Positions 48,725 through 58,983 of a stretch of DNA of 64,000 nucleotides are shown here, piece after piece (position 1 is the first letter of the stretch; every line of letters begins with the position of its first letter). Under the pieces are notes generated by a model. That model worked only from the letters and a program-made list of their open reading frames with translations. It ran no database searches and was not told the origin of the DNA. The position numbers and the translations under genes were made by a program. The stretch spans positions 248,001 through 312,000 of the forward strand of contig NZ_VEXQ01000002.1 of assembly GCF_006376615.1 (NCBI RefSeq), in the 5' to 3' direction. Source of the DNA: Buttiauxella sp. B2 (GTDB lineage: Bacteria > Pseudomonadota > Gammaproteobacteria > Enterobacterales > Enterobacteriaceae).

Positions 48725-50123
48725 ATGTTGATGTTTTAGGCGTCATCACACCCGGGACTTCATTCTCAGTCTGGAATTTACCAACCCGAAGATCACTCAC
48801 AATATTGTTCATTCTGTCTTCGGTTAACTTGTAATAACGAATTGAGATGGCAGTAATTAAGTAGAAAATAGCCGGTAATACAGTAAACAGAATCAATACG
48901 CCGCGAACTGCTTCGGCTGATTGCTGCTCAACGCCGGCCTGATAGCCAAACCATGCCAGGCCCCAACCGGTTAATGCTCCACCTATTGCTACACCCAACT
49001 TAATGATAAATATATTTGCAGCGACATTCATGCCTGTAATCCGACGCTGAGTTTTCCATTCGCCATAATTATTAGCATCGGTAATCATAGACCACTGAAG
49101 AGGTGCATTAATACCTTGTAAAATGTTAAGGGCAATATGGACAAGGAATGCAGGGATCCAGTAATTGGTTGGTAAGACGAGGAACAGCAAACCTATCAAT
49201 GCGCTGAGCACATTAACCCAAATGGAGGCGCGGATTTTACACATCCAACTGCCGAGGTGTTTTGCGAACAAGCTACCAAATACCGCAGCGATTGTGGTGG
49301 CAAGCATGAACATGGAAATAATACCGCTGCCTTGACGAAGAATATATTGCACGAAATAGACTAATAAACTGCCACGCACGACCACGCCGCACAGCATGGC
49401 AAGGTTATAAACCGACAATATGCGCCACTGGTCGTTTTTCAATAAAATGCGTACATCACGCATGATATTAAGATTTTCTTCTTTTACTGGCGTAATACGT
49501 TCGCGGGTGGTGAGGAAGCAAATGAGGAACATTATGCATCCAATAATACCAAAGATGCCCATTGCCCACTGCATGCCAGCGGCTCTGTCGGCAGGTGAAA
49601 TGAAGTCAGCTAACGGTAGAATCAACGCGGTACCCATTGCACCACCAATTGGCGCGATGGCAAAACGCCAGGACTGAAGCGACAAGTTTTCTTGTGGATC
49701 AGAAGTAATTGCCGCACCTAATGAGCAATACGGGATATTAATCGCCGTGTACATGAGAGTCATGAATATATAAGCGAGAACCGCATATACGATTTTACCT
49801 GTTTGGTCAAAATCAGGTGTTGAATAAACCAGCACACAACTTACAGCAAAAGGAACACAGATAATCAATAACCAAGGGCGGAATCTTCCCCAACGGCTTT
49901 TGGTTTGATCGGCAATAGCGCCCATAATAGGGTCGGTAATTGCATCCAATACCCTGACGACTAAAAATAGTGTCCCCATAACGGCTGGGGGTAAACCATA
50001 AATGTTGGTGTAGAAATAAGCGAGAATGGCGACGGATGAGTCAAAGACGATGTGACTTGCCGCATCGCCCAGACCAAACCCAAATTTCTCTTTGTTAGTT
50101 ATTTTATCAGTTAACACCGACAT
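48723..50123 (-). CDS. GPH-family sugar:cation symporter
   Basis: This 466-residue protein has about 12 membrane segments. The N-terminus (KFGFGLGDAASHIVFDSSVA) and the loop RVLDAITDPIMGAIADQTKSRWGRFRPWL are the hallmark of the glycoside-pentoside-hexuronide (GPH) symporters such as MelB, YicJ and XynT. It is divergent from a GH3 glycosidase gene with a 322-bp gap, so the pair most likely imports and splits a beta-linked di- or oligosaccharide. The exact substrate cannot be told. E. coli K-12 has other genes between ppsA and ydiK. Confidence 0.88.
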   Translation of the reverse strand: MSVLTDKITNKEKFGFGLGDAASHIVFDSSVAILAYFYTNIYGLPPAVMGTLFLVVRVLDAITDPIMGAIADQTKSRWGRFRPWLLIICVPFAVSCVLVYSTPDFDQTGKIVYAVLAYIFMTLMYTAINIPYCSLGAAITSDPQENLSLQSWRFAIAPIGGAMGTALILPLADFISPADRAAGMQWAMGIFGIIGCIMFLICFLTTRERITPVKEENLNIMRDVRILLKNDQWRILSVYNLAMLCGVVVRGSLLVYFVQYILRQGSGIISMFMLATTIAAVFGSLFAKHLGSWMCKIRASIWVNVLSALIGLLFLVLPTNYWIPAFLVHIALNILQGINAPLQWSMITDANNYGEWKTQRRITGMNVAANIFIIKLGVAIGGALTGWGLAWFGYQAGVEQQSAEAVRGVLILFTVLPAIFYLITAISIRYYKLTEDRMNNIVSDLRVGKFQTENEVPGVMTPKTST

Positions 50124-50445
50124 ACATTCACCTTTATTAAGAGCCGGAATATGGCATTAGTTATATGTTGTGAATGTGGGAAGGAGTATTGTAATTTTTC
50201 ATTTGTGTTTTATGTTTCTTATCAACTGTGACGGAGTTATCTATTATCCCATCAGCTTTGTACTGAATTAACCTTCTCTCCGGCATGTTTTTGAATCCCG
50301 TCACACTTATGGCTAAAAACCAAAAAACGTAATCTTACTGATTATTCTGGCAATTGTTCGCGCAGTGGTTCATCACGCATATTGATGATTGGAAATCTTC
50401 TCCGCGAGCCGTCACGCGGATAGCTGAACTTGAAAGAGGAATAAT
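50124..50445. other. Divergent promoter region of the GPH/GH3 pair
   Basis: These 322 bp must hold both promoters. The half near the transporter is AT-rich; the half near the GH3 gene (about 50,340-50,440) has coding-like composition without an open frame with a start. I see no convincing CRP or LacI-type operator. Confidence 0.45.
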
Positions 50446-52824
50446 ATGTCTGCCATTTATCAGGATGCTCACCGCCCAGTCAATGAACGTGTTGCCGACC
50501 TGCTGTCGCATATGACTGCCGAAGAAAAATTTGCGCAGATGCACGCGTATTGGCTGATTTTGTCGAGCGATGGTGAACACCGTGAACGTACAGATTTAAG
50601 CGATGAGTTTTCTGGGGCAACCGAACAGGTCGCCCTTGCTGAGCGGCTCAAGTTGGGTGTCGGGCAAATTACCAGACCATTAGGCACGCATATTGTTGAT
50701 GCAAAAGAAGGGCTTCGAGCTGCTAATCGTTTGCAAAAAACGCTGGTGGAAGAGACGCGGCTGGGCATTCCTGCGTTATTTCACGAAGAGTGTTTGGTTG
50801 GGTTGTTGTGCAAAGATGCCACGCTATTCCCGTCATCACTCAACTATGGTTCAACCTGGGATTTGGAGCTTATTGAGCGCGCTGCTGCTGCAATCGGTGA
50901 AGAAGCCCGTTCAACAGGCTGCCATCAGGGGCTTGCGCCCGTTCTGGATGTATCGCGTGATGTACGCTGGGGACGAACGGAAGAGACATTCGGGGAAGAT
51001 CCGTGGCTGGTGGGCATGATGGCCACGCATTATGTCAAAGGTTTGCAGGGCAAAAAACGCGATCTTCTGGCAACACTCAAGCATTACGTCGGTCATTCAT
51101 TTAGCGAGGGCGGACGCAATCATGCTCCCGTTCATCTTGGATTTTGTGAGTTGAACGACACTTTCCTGCTGCCATTTGAAATGGCTGTGAAGCTTGCGAA
51201 TGCTGGGTCGGTGATGCCTGCGTATCACGATATTGATAACCAGCCGGGGCACTCTGACGAATTCCTGATGACAACCGTCCTGCGTGAGCAATGGGGTTTT
51301 GATGGCTTGATTGTGGCTGATTACGGCGGCGTGAGTTTGTTGCATCAGCATCATGGTATTTCCCACGATGCGGCTGAGTCTGCGGCGCTGGCATTTAATG
51401 CCGGGCTGGATATGGAATTGCCAAAGGACGATTGTGCACGCCATCTTGCTCAAGCGGTTGAACGTGGGCTGATAACCATGGAAAAGGTAGATGAGATTGT
51501 TGGCCGTGTATTAAAAGAGAAATTCAGACTGGGCCTGTTTGAACATCCTTATCGCGACGAAAATGGTGTAGCGTTGCAAACTGAGAACACCAGAAAAATC
51601 GCCCGCGACGTCGCAACCCGTTCGATAACCCTGCTGGAAAATAATGGCGTCCTGCCGTTGCAGGGCAAGCCACGTATGGCGGTGATTGGCCCGACTGCCG
51701 ATGACCCGCTTGCATTGCTAAGCGGCTACAGCTTCCCGGTACACCTCATCATCAGCGATATGCTTGAACAAACATCGCAAGTGACGACTCCACTTGAAGC
51801 GCTACGCGAACAACTGGGTAGGGACAACGTTCATTACAGCAAAGGTTGCCATATTATTGAAAAACGCATGGCTGGCGCACCGGTATTCCCTGGCGACAGC
51901 GGCGGTAAACCGATGCAGTCATCCCCTGTTTCAAACGACACCTCATTGATTCCTGACGCTGTGAAAACGGCTGAGCAAAATGATGTTGTGGTGCTGTGCG
52001 TCGGTGATTTATCCGGTTTATTCCAGAGCGGTACCGTTGGTGAAGGTTCTGACACCGACAGCCTTGTGTTACCGGGGGTACAGCAACAATTGCTCGATGC
52101 GTTAATTGCGACAGGTAAACCGGTCGTGGTAGTCATGACCGGCGGGAGACCTTATAACCTGGGGGGGCAGGAAGATAACGTTGCGGGGATATTAATGGCC
52201 TGGGCACCAGGACAAGAGGGTGGACACGCCATTGCCGATGTTCTTACAGGGCGAGCCGAACCCGGTGGACGGTTGGTGGTATCCATCCCTAAAAGCGCAG
52301 GGGCCACACCTTACTATTACAACCACAAACTGAAAAGTGGTGGTACACCGTTTGCTTTCCATTTTGGTTCTCGATACCCATTTGGCTTCGGTAAAACCTG
52401 GACTGAATTTGATTATGGCCCGCTACAGGTACATAGCAGCGATGTTCCTAATGACAGTGGCGTAGTTAGCGTTAGCGTAACGGTGAGCAATTGCGGAACA
52501 GTTGCGGGGAGCGAAGTGGCACAGCTTTATGTTCACGATAAAGTGGCAACGATGGTGCGCCCGGTTCAGGAACTGAAAGCATTCCAGAGAGTGCAACTTG
52601 AGCCCGGTGCCAGTGCGCGACTCACTTTTAACGTTCCAACCGATATGCTGAATTTCACTTCTCGTCGCGGTGAGCGCGTAGTTGAGCCTGGTGAGTTCGA
52701 GATTCGTGTTGGGGCTTCTAGCGCTGATATTCGCAGTACGGGAGTGGTTCGGGTAACAGGTAAGACACGTGTTATTACAGGCCATTGGCGGATGGTGAGT
52801 GATTGTGTGGTGGGGTATATTTAA
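50446..52824 (+). CDS. Glycoside hydrolase family 3 beta-glycosidase
   Basis: This 792-residue protein has no signal peptide, so it should act in the cytoplasm on imported sugar. The first GH3 barrel contains RLGIPALFHEECLVGLLCKD, APVLDVSRDVRWGRTEETFG and the nucleophile Asp292 in GLIVADYGGV. The second alpha/beta domain contains NDVVVLCVGDLSGLFQSGTV and LMAWAPGQEGGHAIADVLTG. A fibronectin type III-like domain ends the protein (GSEVAQLYVHDKVATMVRPV). Family members cleave beta-glucosides or beta-xylosides; ADYGG rather than SDW at the nucleophile is compatible with either. AAGAGGAA precedes the ATG. Confidence 0.9.
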   Translation: MSAIYQDAHRPVNERVADLLSHMTAEEKFAQMHAYWLILSSDGEHRERTDLSDEFSGATEQVALAERLKLGVGQITRPLGTHIVDAKEGLRAANRLQKTLVEETRLGIPALFHEECLVGLLCKDATLFPSSLNYGSTWDLELIERAAAAIGEEARSTGCHQGLAPVLDVSRDVRWGRTEETFGEDPWLVGMMATHYVKGLQGKKRDLLATLKHYVGHSFSEGGRNHAPVHLGFCELNDTFLLPFEMAVKLANAGSVMPAYHDIDNQPGHSDEFLMTTVLREQWGFDGLIVADYGGVSLLHQHHGISHDAAESAALAFNAGLDMELPKDDCARHLAQAVERGLITMEKVDEIVGRVLKEKFRLGLFEHPYRDENGVALQTENTRKIARDVATRSITLLENNGVLPLQGKPRMAVIGPTADDPLALLSGYSFPVHLIISDMLEQTSQVTTPLEALREQLGRDNVHYSKGCHIIEKRMAGAPVFPGDSGGKPMQSSPVSNDTSLIPDAVKTAEQNDVVVLCVGDLSGLFQSGTVGEGSDTDSLVLPGVQQQLLDALIATGKPVVVVMTGGRPYNLGGQEDNVAGILMAWAPGQEGGHAIADVLTGRAEPGGRLVVSIPKSAGATPYYYNHKLKSGGTPFAFHFGSRYPFGFGKTWTEFDYGPLQVHSSDVPNDSGVVSVSVTVSNCGTVAGSEVAQLYVHDKVATMVRPVQELKAFQRVQLEPGASARLTFNVPTDMLNFTSRRGERVVEPGEFEIRVGASSADIRSTGVVRVTGKTRVITGHWRMVSDCVVGYI

Positions 52825-52826
52825 CA

Positions 52827-52879
52827 TATCCCTTGAATAATTCGAGTGTAGCCAACACTGCTGTAGCTTGAAGGGGATA
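52827..52879. repeat. ERIC remnant with internal deletion
   Basis: The left ERIC end (TATCCC-TGAATAATTCGAGT) is joined directly to the right end (GTAGCCAACACTGCTGTAGC then TTGAAGGGGATA), leaving 53 bp without the central palindrome. It sits between the GH3 stop and the rprA terminator. Confidence 0.7.
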
Positions 52880-52886
52880 AACGGAT

Positions 52887-52989
52887 AAAAAAAAGCCCAT
52901 CCAGGATGGGCAAAGACTACACACAGCAATTCGTTGTTTCACTCAGGGGATTTCCATGCTTATAAATCAATGTGTTGATTCATAGCCTT
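52887..52989 (-). ncRNA. rprA: RprA small regulatory RNA
   Basis: The minus strand from 52,989 reads almost base for base as E. coli RprA (105 nt): the 5' hairpin (AATCAACACATTGATTTATA), the invariant AAGCATGGAAATCCCCTGAG, GAAACAACGAATTGCTGTGT, then the terminator stem GCCCATCCTGGATGGGC and eight T. RprA is an Hfq-bound sRNA that activates rpoS translation and controls csgD and other mRNAs under Rcs envelope stress. It lies next to ydiK as in E. coli. The length here is about 103 nt. Confidence 0.96.
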
Positions 52990-52994
52990 GGAGT

Positions 52995-53037
52995 AATAGT
53001 AGGCATCTCATCCTGGAGCGTCACTCGGATTCGTCTC
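52995..53037 (-). promoter_or_regulatory. rprA promoter with RcsB box
   Basis: On the minus strand GAGACGAATCCGA (53,037-53,025) corresponds to the RcsB site of E. coli rprA, and CTACTATT (53,002-52,995), preceded by GC, is the sigma-S-friendly -10 element. The start of RprA follows six bases later. Confidence 0.8.
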
Positions 53038-53184
53038 AATAGTTAATGAAAAGTAAACGGTTTGGGTCACATTACTGCATGTTTGTAGAATCAAAGGCTT
53101 GTAAAGCGCAGAATTGATAAGCGTTGTTAATTGGTTTCGTTGTGTCGCCCCGAGCCAGGGGCGACACAAGATTTCAGCGGGGTT

Positions 53185-54297
53185 TTACTCGCGTTCTTCC
53201 AGGACTTCTACCACTTCATTCGGATCATCTTGTGGCCGCGGCGCTTCGTGCATCCAGACCGAAATTAAACGATAAGATACCGCCAGCAATACAGGCCCGA
53301 TAAACAAGCCAATCATACCGAATGCAATCAAACCACCGATAACGCCGGACAGAATCAGAATCATTGGCAAGTCTGCGCCCATACGAATCAGCACCGGACG
53401 GATAAAGTTATCCATCGTACCCACTACGCAACTCCACACCAGCAGCACGGTGCCCCAGGTGTTATCGCCAGTCCAGTACAGCCATGCAATGGATGGAACA
53501 AGCACCAGCAACGGGCCAATTTGCACCAGACAGCACAGCATCATCACCACGGTTAACAGCGTCGCATTTGGAATGCCGGCAACAGCCAAGCCCACACCGC
53601 CCAGTACCGACTGAACCAGCGCGGTGACGACGACCCCCAATGCCACTGCGCGAATAGCCTGGCCTGCAAGCAACACTGCTGCATCACCGCGTTTGCCAGC
53701 CAGACGGAACGCAAAGTGGCGAATACCGTTGCCCAGGGTTTCTCCTTTTGCATACAACAGCACGCTAAACAGCAGCATAAGGCCGCAATGCATCAGGAAG
53801 CTACCCACGTGTATCGCCTGGCCCAGGAACCAGGTTGTGGTGGTGCCAATATAAGGACGAACTTTTGCCATAATGGCGCTGCCGCCGCTGTCTACCAACG
53901 TATTCCAGCCTGCGTAAAGCTTGTCACCAATCAGTGGAATAGTGTTAAGCCACTCGAATTTAGGTAGCTCCATATTGCCTTTGGTTGCCCAGTCAATCAC
54001 CGGACCACTGTTATCCACCAGGCTATTTACTAATAGCGCAACCGGAATAACAAATAACATCAACAGCAAGAGTGTCATCACCATCACAGCAAATGTGCGT
54101 TTTCCCCATAACAAACGCTGCACTTTGAGCATCAATGGCCAGGTGGCAAGCACTATCGTACCTGCCCAGGCAAAACCGAGCACAAAGGGTCGAACTATCC
54201 ATAAACAGGCGATGATCATCACCGAGATAAACAACACTGACAGCAGGATCTGTAGCAGATCCTTTGGCTGACTGACTTTAACCATAGATAAAATCAC
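53185..54297 (-). CDS. ydiK: AI-2E family inner-membrane transporter YdiK
   Basis: This 370-residue protein has the length of E. coli YdiK and belongs to the UPF0118/AI-2E transporter family. It has seven to eight membrane segments in the family pattern, with LLQILLSVLFISVMIIACLW near the N-terminus, a large periplasmic-type loop at residues ~70-150, and FGMIGLFIGPVLLAVSYRLI near the end. The substrate is unknown. Neighbouring rprA and ydiJ match the E. coli order. Confidence 0.94.
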   Translation of the reverse strand: MILSMVKVSQPKDLLQILLSVLFISVMIIACLWIVRPFVLGFAWAGTIVLATWPLMLKVQRLLWGKRTFAVMVMTLLLLMLFVIPVALLVNSLVDNSGPVIDWATKGNMELPKFEWLNTIPLIGDKLYAGWNTLVDSGGSAIMAKVRPYIGTTTTWFLGQAIHVGSFLMHCGLMLLFSVLLYAKGETLGNGIRHFAFRLAGKRGDAAVLLAGQAIRAVALGVVVTALVQSVLGGVGLAVAGIPNATLLTVVMMLCCLVQIGPLLVLVPSIAWLYWTGDNTWGTVLLVWSCVVGTMDNFIRPVLIRMGADLPMILILSGVIGGLIAFGMIGLFIGPVLLAVSYRLISVWMHEAPRPQDDPNEVVEVLEERE

Positions 54298-54492
54298 CTT
54301 AATAACTGATAACGGGCAAAGTGCCTACGTTAAAACCGCAAAGCGGATGAGACAATGATGATGTATTTCCTCGATTTTTGACAGGAGCAAAACAGACGGG
54401 AATGTCTGAATAAAATGTGTTAAAAAATAAACGGAAGCATACGCAAACGATAACTCACAACTCATACAACGTCAGGCAGGGTCGGAAAGTCA

Positions 54493-57400
54493 ATGATCCC
54501 ACAAATTTCTCAGGCACCAGGTGTTGTTCAATTGGTGCTCAATTTTTTGCAGGCACTGGAACAACAAGGTTTTACCGGCGATACCGCCACTAGCTACGCT
54601 GACAGGCTCACGATGGCCACCGATAACAGTATTTATCAACTGTTGCCGGACGCGGTGTTATTCCCTCGTTCTACGGCTGATGTGGCGTTACTTGCCCGAC
54701 TTGCCTCAGAAGAACGCTTCAAATCGCTGGTCTTTACCCCGCGCGGCGGCGGCACTGGCACCAACGGTCAGTCGTTGAATAAAGGCATCGTCGTCGACAT
54801 GTCTCGCTATATGAATCGCATCATTGAAATCAATCCTGAGCAGGGATGGGTGCGGGTAGAAGCGGGCGTGATTAAAGACCAGCTCAACCAATACCTGAAA
54901 CCTTACGGTTACTTCTTCGCACCAGAACTTTCAACCAGTAACCGCGCAACGCTTGGCGGGATGATCAACACCGATGCCTCCGGGCAAGGCTCGTTGGTTT
55001 ACGGCAAAACTTCTGACCATGTGATGGGAGTTCGCGCGGTATTACTGGGCGGCGATATTCTCGATACCCACCCAATGTCGACGATGGTTGCAGAAGATTT
55101 GGGGCGTGACGAAAGCCCAATAGGAAAGATTTATAACACTGTGCTTGGGCGCTGCCGCGAACAACGCCAGCTAATTATCGAAAAATTCCCCAAACTCAAC
55201 CGTTTCCTGACTGGCTACGATCTACGCCACGTCTTTAATGATGACCTCTCGCAGTTTGACCTGACGCGTATTCTCTGCGGTTCAGAAGGTACGCTGGCGT
55301 TTATCACCGAGGCAAAGCTTGATATCACACGCCTGCCGAAAGTGCGCCGCCTGGTGAACATCAAGTATGACTCTTTCGACTCTGCGCTGCGTAACGCGCC
55401 ATTTATGGTGGAAGCCCGCGCACTCTCGGTTGAAACCGTCGACTCCAAAGTGCTGAACCTGGCGCGAGAAGATATCGTCTGGCATTCGGTTAATGAACTC
55501 ATCACCGATGTTCCCGGCAAAGAAATGCTCGGCCTGAATATCGTGGAATTTGCGGGTGACTGCCTGGAATTAATTGAAGGCCAGGTCGCATCGTTATGTG
55601 AGCGCCTGGATTCGCTGATTTCACAGGGCGAAGGCGGCGTTATCGGCTGGCAGGTTTGCTCTGAACTGGAAGGTATTGAGCGCATTTATAACATGCGTAA
55701 AAAAGCGGTTGGTTTGTTGGGCAATGCAAAAGGGCAGGCGAAGCCGATTCCATTTGCGGAAGATACCTGCGTGCCACCGCATCATCTGGCTGATTACATC
55801 ACCGAATTTCGCGCCTTGCTGGACAGCCATAACCTGAGTTATGGCATGTTCGGTCACGTCGACGCCGGTGTTTTACATGTACGCCCGGCGCTGGATATGA
55901 CCGACCCACATCAAGAAGTGTTGATGAAACGTATCTCTGACGATGTGGTTGCGCTGACCGCGAAATACGGTGGTTTGTTATGGGGTGAACACGGCAAGGG
56001 TTTTCGCGCTGAATACAGCCCGGCGTTCTTTGGCGAAACGCTGTACGAAGAACTGCGCCGTATCAAAGCGGTATTCGACCCTGATAACCGCTTAAACCCT
56101 GGGAAAATCTGCCCGCCACTTGGCCTGGATACCCCAATGATGCAAGTTGACGCGGTAAAACGCGGCACCTTCGACAGGCAAATCCCGATTGCGGTACGAA
56201 CCTCCTGGCGCGGGGCGATGGAGTGTAACGGCAACGGTTTGTGCTTCAACTTCGACGTGAAAAGCCCAATGTGCCCGTCGATGAAAATCACCAGCAACCG
56301 CATTCACTCTCCGAAAGGGCGCGCGACATTAACGCGTGAATGGCTGCGTTTGCTGGCGGATCGCGGCGTTGACCCGGACGCGCTGGAAAAACAGATGCCG
56401 GAAAAACGTGCCAGCCTGCGCACACTTATCGAGCGCACACGTAATTCCTGGCATGCCCGCAAAGGTGAATACGATTTTTCCCATGAAGTTAAAGAAGCGA
56501 TGTCGGGTTGTCTGGCGTGCAAAGCATGTTCGACACAGTGCCCAATCAAAATCGACGTGCCAGAATTCCGCTCGCGCTTCTTGCAGCTTTATCACACTCG
56601 CTATTTGCGTCCGATGCGTGACCATCTGGTGGCAACCGTCGAAAGTTACGCACCGTTAATGGCTCGAGCGCCAAAAACGTTTAACTTCTTTATGAGCCAA
56701 CCTTGGGTGCGCAATCTATCTGCCAAACACATTGGCATGATTGATTTACCGATGCTTTCTACTCCATCGTTACAGCAACAATTGGTCGGGCATGCTTCGG
56801 CAAATACCACGCTTGAACAACTGGAAAGCTATAGTGCCGAGCAACGCGCCAGAACGGTGCTGGTGGTGCAAGATCCGTTCACCAGTTATTACGACGCGCA
56901 AGTGGTTGCCGATTTTGTGAGACTGGTTGAAAAGCTTGGGCTTACGCCGGTTGTATTGCCATTTTCACCGAATGGCAAAGCGCAGCACATCAAAGGCTTC
57001 TTGCAAAAATTTGCTCGCACCGCGCGTAAAACTTCTGACTTTTTGAACCGCATTGCGAAATTGGGGATGCCAATGGTTGGTGTCGATCCGGCATTGGTAC
57101 TTTGCTATCGCGATGAATATAAGCAAACGCTCGGTGAGGAACGTGGCGATTTCCATGTGCAACTGGTTCACGAATGGCTGCCGGGCGTGCTGGAAAACCG
57201 TGAAGATGCTGTGAGCGGTGAATCCTGGTATTTGTTCGGCCACTGTACGGAAGTCACCTCATTGCCAACTGCACCTAATCAATGGGCGGCGATATTTTCA
57301 CGCTTAGGGGCGAAGCTTGAAAACGTCAGTGTCGGTTGTTGTGGCATGGCTGGAACCTACGGGCATGAAGTGAAAAATCATGCTAATTCGCTGGGAATTT

Positions 57401-57546
57401 ACGAACTGTCCTGGCACCAGGCTATGCAGCGCCTGCCGCGCCAACGTTGCCTGGCAACAGGTTATTCTTGCCGCAGCCAGGTGAAACGCGTGGAAGGCAA
57501 CGGCGTGCGCCATCCGCTACAGGCACTACTGGAGATTCTGGGATGA
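54493..57546 (+). CDS. ydiJ: FAD/4Fe-4S oxidoreductase YdiJ (D-2-hydroxyglutarate dehydrogenase type)
   Basis: This 1017-residue fusion matches E. coli YdiJ (1018). The N-terminal half is a PCMH-type FAD domain ([40 protein letters not shown]) and an FAD-linked oxidase C-terminal domain ([17 protein letters not shown]). The second half is an iron-sulphur part with [14 protein letters not shown] (about residues 672-685) and a CCG-type motif [10 protein letters not shown] (about 948). YdiJ oxidises D-2-hydroxyglutarate, a side product of SerA. It is coupled to menI by an ATGA overlap. Confidence 0.95.
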   Translation: MIPQISQAPGVVQLVLNFLQALEQQGFTGDTATSYADRLTMATDNSIYQLLPDAVLFPRSTADVALLARLASEERFKSLVFTPRGGGTGTNGQSLNKGIVVDMSRYMNRIIEINPEQGWVRVEAGVIKDQLNQYLKPYGYFFAPELSTSNRATLGGMINTDASGQGSLVYGKTSDHVMGVRAVLLGGDILDTHPMSTMVAEDLGRDESPIGKIYNTVLGRCREQRQLIIEKFPKLNRFLTGYDLRHVFNDDLSQFDLTRILCGSEGTLAFITEAKLDITRLPKVRRLVNIKYDSFDSALRNAPFMVEARALSVETVDSKVLNLAREDIVWHSVNELITDVPGKEMLGLNIVEFAGDCLELIEGQVASLCERLDSLISQGEGGVIGWQVCSELEGIERIYNMRKKAVGLLGNAKGQAKPIPFAEDTCVPPHHLADYITEFRALLDSHNLSYGMFGHVDAGVLHVRPALDMTDPHQEVLMKRISDDVVALTAKYGGLLWGEHGKGFRAEYSPAFFGETLYEELRRIKAVFDPDNRLNPGKICPPLGLDTPMMQVDAVKRGTFDRQIPIAVRTSWRGAMECNGNGLCFNFDVKSPMCPSMKITSNRIHSPKGRATLTREWLRLLADRGVDPDALEKQMPEKRASLRTLIERTRNSWHARKGEYDFSHEVKEAMSGCLACKACSTQCPIKIDVPEFRSRFLQLYHTRYLRPMRDHLVATVESYAPLMARAPKTFNFFMSQPWVRNLSAKHIGMIDLPMLSTPSLQQQLVGHASANTTLEQLESYSAEQRARTVLVVQDPFTSYYDAQVVADFVRLVEKLGLTPVVLPFSPNGKAQHIKGFLQKFARTARKTSDFLNRIAKLGMPMVGVDPALVLCYRDEYKQTLGEERGDFHVQLVHEWLPGVLENREDAVSGESWYLFGHCTEVTSLPTAPNQWAAIFSRLGAKLENVSVGCCGMAGTYGHEVKNHANSLGIYELSWHQAMQRLPRQRCLATGYSCRSQVKRVEGNGVRHPLQALLEILG

Positions 57547-57953
57547 TTTGGCGACGCGAAGTGAATCTGGAAGCGCTCAATAAAATGGGCGCTGACAATA
57601 TGGTGGAACATGTGGGGATCGTGTTTACCCGCATTGGCGATAACGAACTCGAAGCCACCATGCCAGTTGATAATCGTACCCGCCAGCCGTTTGGCTTGTT
57701 GCACGGCGGCGCGTCCGTCGTACTGGCGGAAACGCTCGGTTCGGTCGCTGGCTATTTGTGTACCGAAGGTGAGCAGAAAATTGTCGGCCTTGAAGTCAAC
57801 GCTAACCATCTACGTTCAGCGCGCGAAGGTATCGTGCGTGGTGTATGTACGGCGGTTCACGTTGGCCGTCGCCACCAGGTCTGGCAAATTGAAATCAGTG
57901 ACGAGCAAGGGCGGCTTTGTTGTACATCAAGGCTGACCACAGCAGTGATTTGA
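57543..57953 (+). CDS. menI: 1,4-dihydroxy-2-naphthoyl-CoA hydrolase
   Basis: The ATG at 57543 overlaps the ydiJ stop and gives 136 residues, the length of E. coli MenI (YdiI). It is a hot-dog fold thioesterase with the catalytic Glu63 in [19 protein letters not shown]. It releases 1,4-dihydroxy-2-naphthoate in menaquinone synthesis. In E. coli it is followed by ydiH and the suf operon; here the eut operon follows instead, after 228 bp of AT-rich sequence. Confidence 0.96.
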   Translation: MIWRREVNLEALNKMGADNMVEHVGIVFTRIGDNELEATMPVDNRTRQPFGLLHGGASVVLAETLGSVAGYLCTEGEQKIVGLEVNANHLRSAREGIVRGVCTAVHVGRRHQVWQIEISDEQGRLCCTSRLTTAVI

Positions 57954-58181
57954 AATATAGCTACAGAAAATCGCCGGGTGGGTCAATAAAAACACCGGGC
58001 ACAAAATAATAATGGCGGTGGGATATTATCTCGCCGCTTTTTATTTACATTTTGAAATCAATAAACGTGCTCATCTTCATTTATTAAGTGATCCACTTCA
58101 CTATTCCCCATTAGTTGCCGAAATTTGTTATTCCCTTTTCCTGTTTATTGTCAGCATGGCGGCAATTCTTCAGGAGGTGCA

Positions 58182-58517
58182 ATGGAAAAGGAACGCATTA
58201 TTCAGGAGTTTGTTCCTGGGAAACAGGTGACACTGGCACATTTAATTGCCCATCCTGGTGAGGAGTTGGCGAAGAAAATAGGCGTCCCCGGTGCTGAAGC
58301 CATTGGCATTATGACACTAACCCCCGGTGAAACTGCCATGATAGCGGGTGACTTAGCCACCAAAGCGGCCAGTGTGCAAATTGGTTTTCTTGATAGATTT
58401 AGCGGTGCATTAGTGGTTTACGGCTCGGTGGGATCGGTAGAAGAAGCATTACAACAAACAATATCCGGCCTCAACAACATTCTCAGCTATACCGTCTGCA
58501 CACTGACGCGGAGCTAG
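58182..58517 (+). CDS. eutS: Ethanolamine microcompartment shell protein EutS
   Basis: The ATG at 58182 follows CAGGAGGTG and gives 111 residues, equal to E. coli Eut[21 protein letters not shown] and [20 protein letters not shown] are diagnostic. It is a circularly permuted BMC-domain shell protein whose bent hexamer carries the conserved Gly (VYGSVG) and forms shell edges. It is the first eut gene; the promoter should lie in 57,954-58,181, where I see no clear EutR operator. Confidence 0.97.
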   Translation: MEKERIIQEFVPGKQVTLAHLIAHPGEELAKKIGVPGAEAIGIMTLTPGETAMIAGDLATKAASVQIGFLDRFSGALVVYGSVGSVEEALQQTISGLNNILSYTVCTLTRS

Positions 58518-58521
58518 CCGA

Positions 58522-58983
58522 ATGAAACGCATCGTTTTTGTTGGCACCGTAGGTGCAGGTAAAACGACATTATTTAATGCGTTACAGGGGAATTATTCGC
58601 AGGCAAGAAAAACGCAGGCGATTGAATTTAGTGATGTGGGGAATATTGATACGCCTGGGGAGTTTTTTAGTCACCCTCGTTTATATTCTGCATTAATTAA
58701 TACCCTTGTAGACGCGGAATTATTGATATATGTCCATGCTGCCAATGATCCGCAATGCCGTATTCCCGCAGGCTTGCTGGATATTTACCCACGCCTGAAA
58801 CGCGTCGCGGTAATAAGCAAAATTGATTTGCCCGACGCAAATATTGCGCAGACGCAGGCGATGTTAATGGACGCAGGATTTACGCCGCCAATATTTGCAC
58901 TGAACAGCCTGGATGCTGCAAGCGTCAGGCAACTTGAGGATTATCTGGCTGAAGTGTGTAGCCAGGAGGAACCTGTTCAATGA
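58522..58983 (+). CDS. eutP: Acetate kinase-type GTPase-fold protein EutP
   Basis: This 153-residue protein has a P-loop GTVGAGKT at residues 8-15 and the NTPase motifs NIDTPGEF and SKIDLPDA. It resembles small Ras-like GTPases. Salmonella EutP has been reported to act as an acetate kinase, giving ATP from acetyl phosphate during ethanolamine breakdown. It starts four bases after eutS and overlaps eutQ (ATGA). Confidence 0.94.
   Translation: MKRIVFVGTVGAGKTTLFNALQGNYSQARKTQAIEFSDVGNIDTPGEFFSHPRLYSALINTLVDAELLIYVHAANDPQCRIPAGLLDIYPRLKRVAVISKIDLPDANIAQTQAMLMDAGFTPPIFALNSLDAASVRQLEDYLAEVCSQEEPVQ

Noticed and set aside
50340..50445. Coding-like composition before the GH3 gene
   Set aside because: No frame with a start codon and ribosome site remains open; it may be a decayed gene end but this cannot be supported.
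58012..58230. 72-residue frame in the gap before eutS
   Set aside because: It overlaps the eutS start, has no good ribosome site and no recognisable motif; the gap is better read as the eut promoter region.
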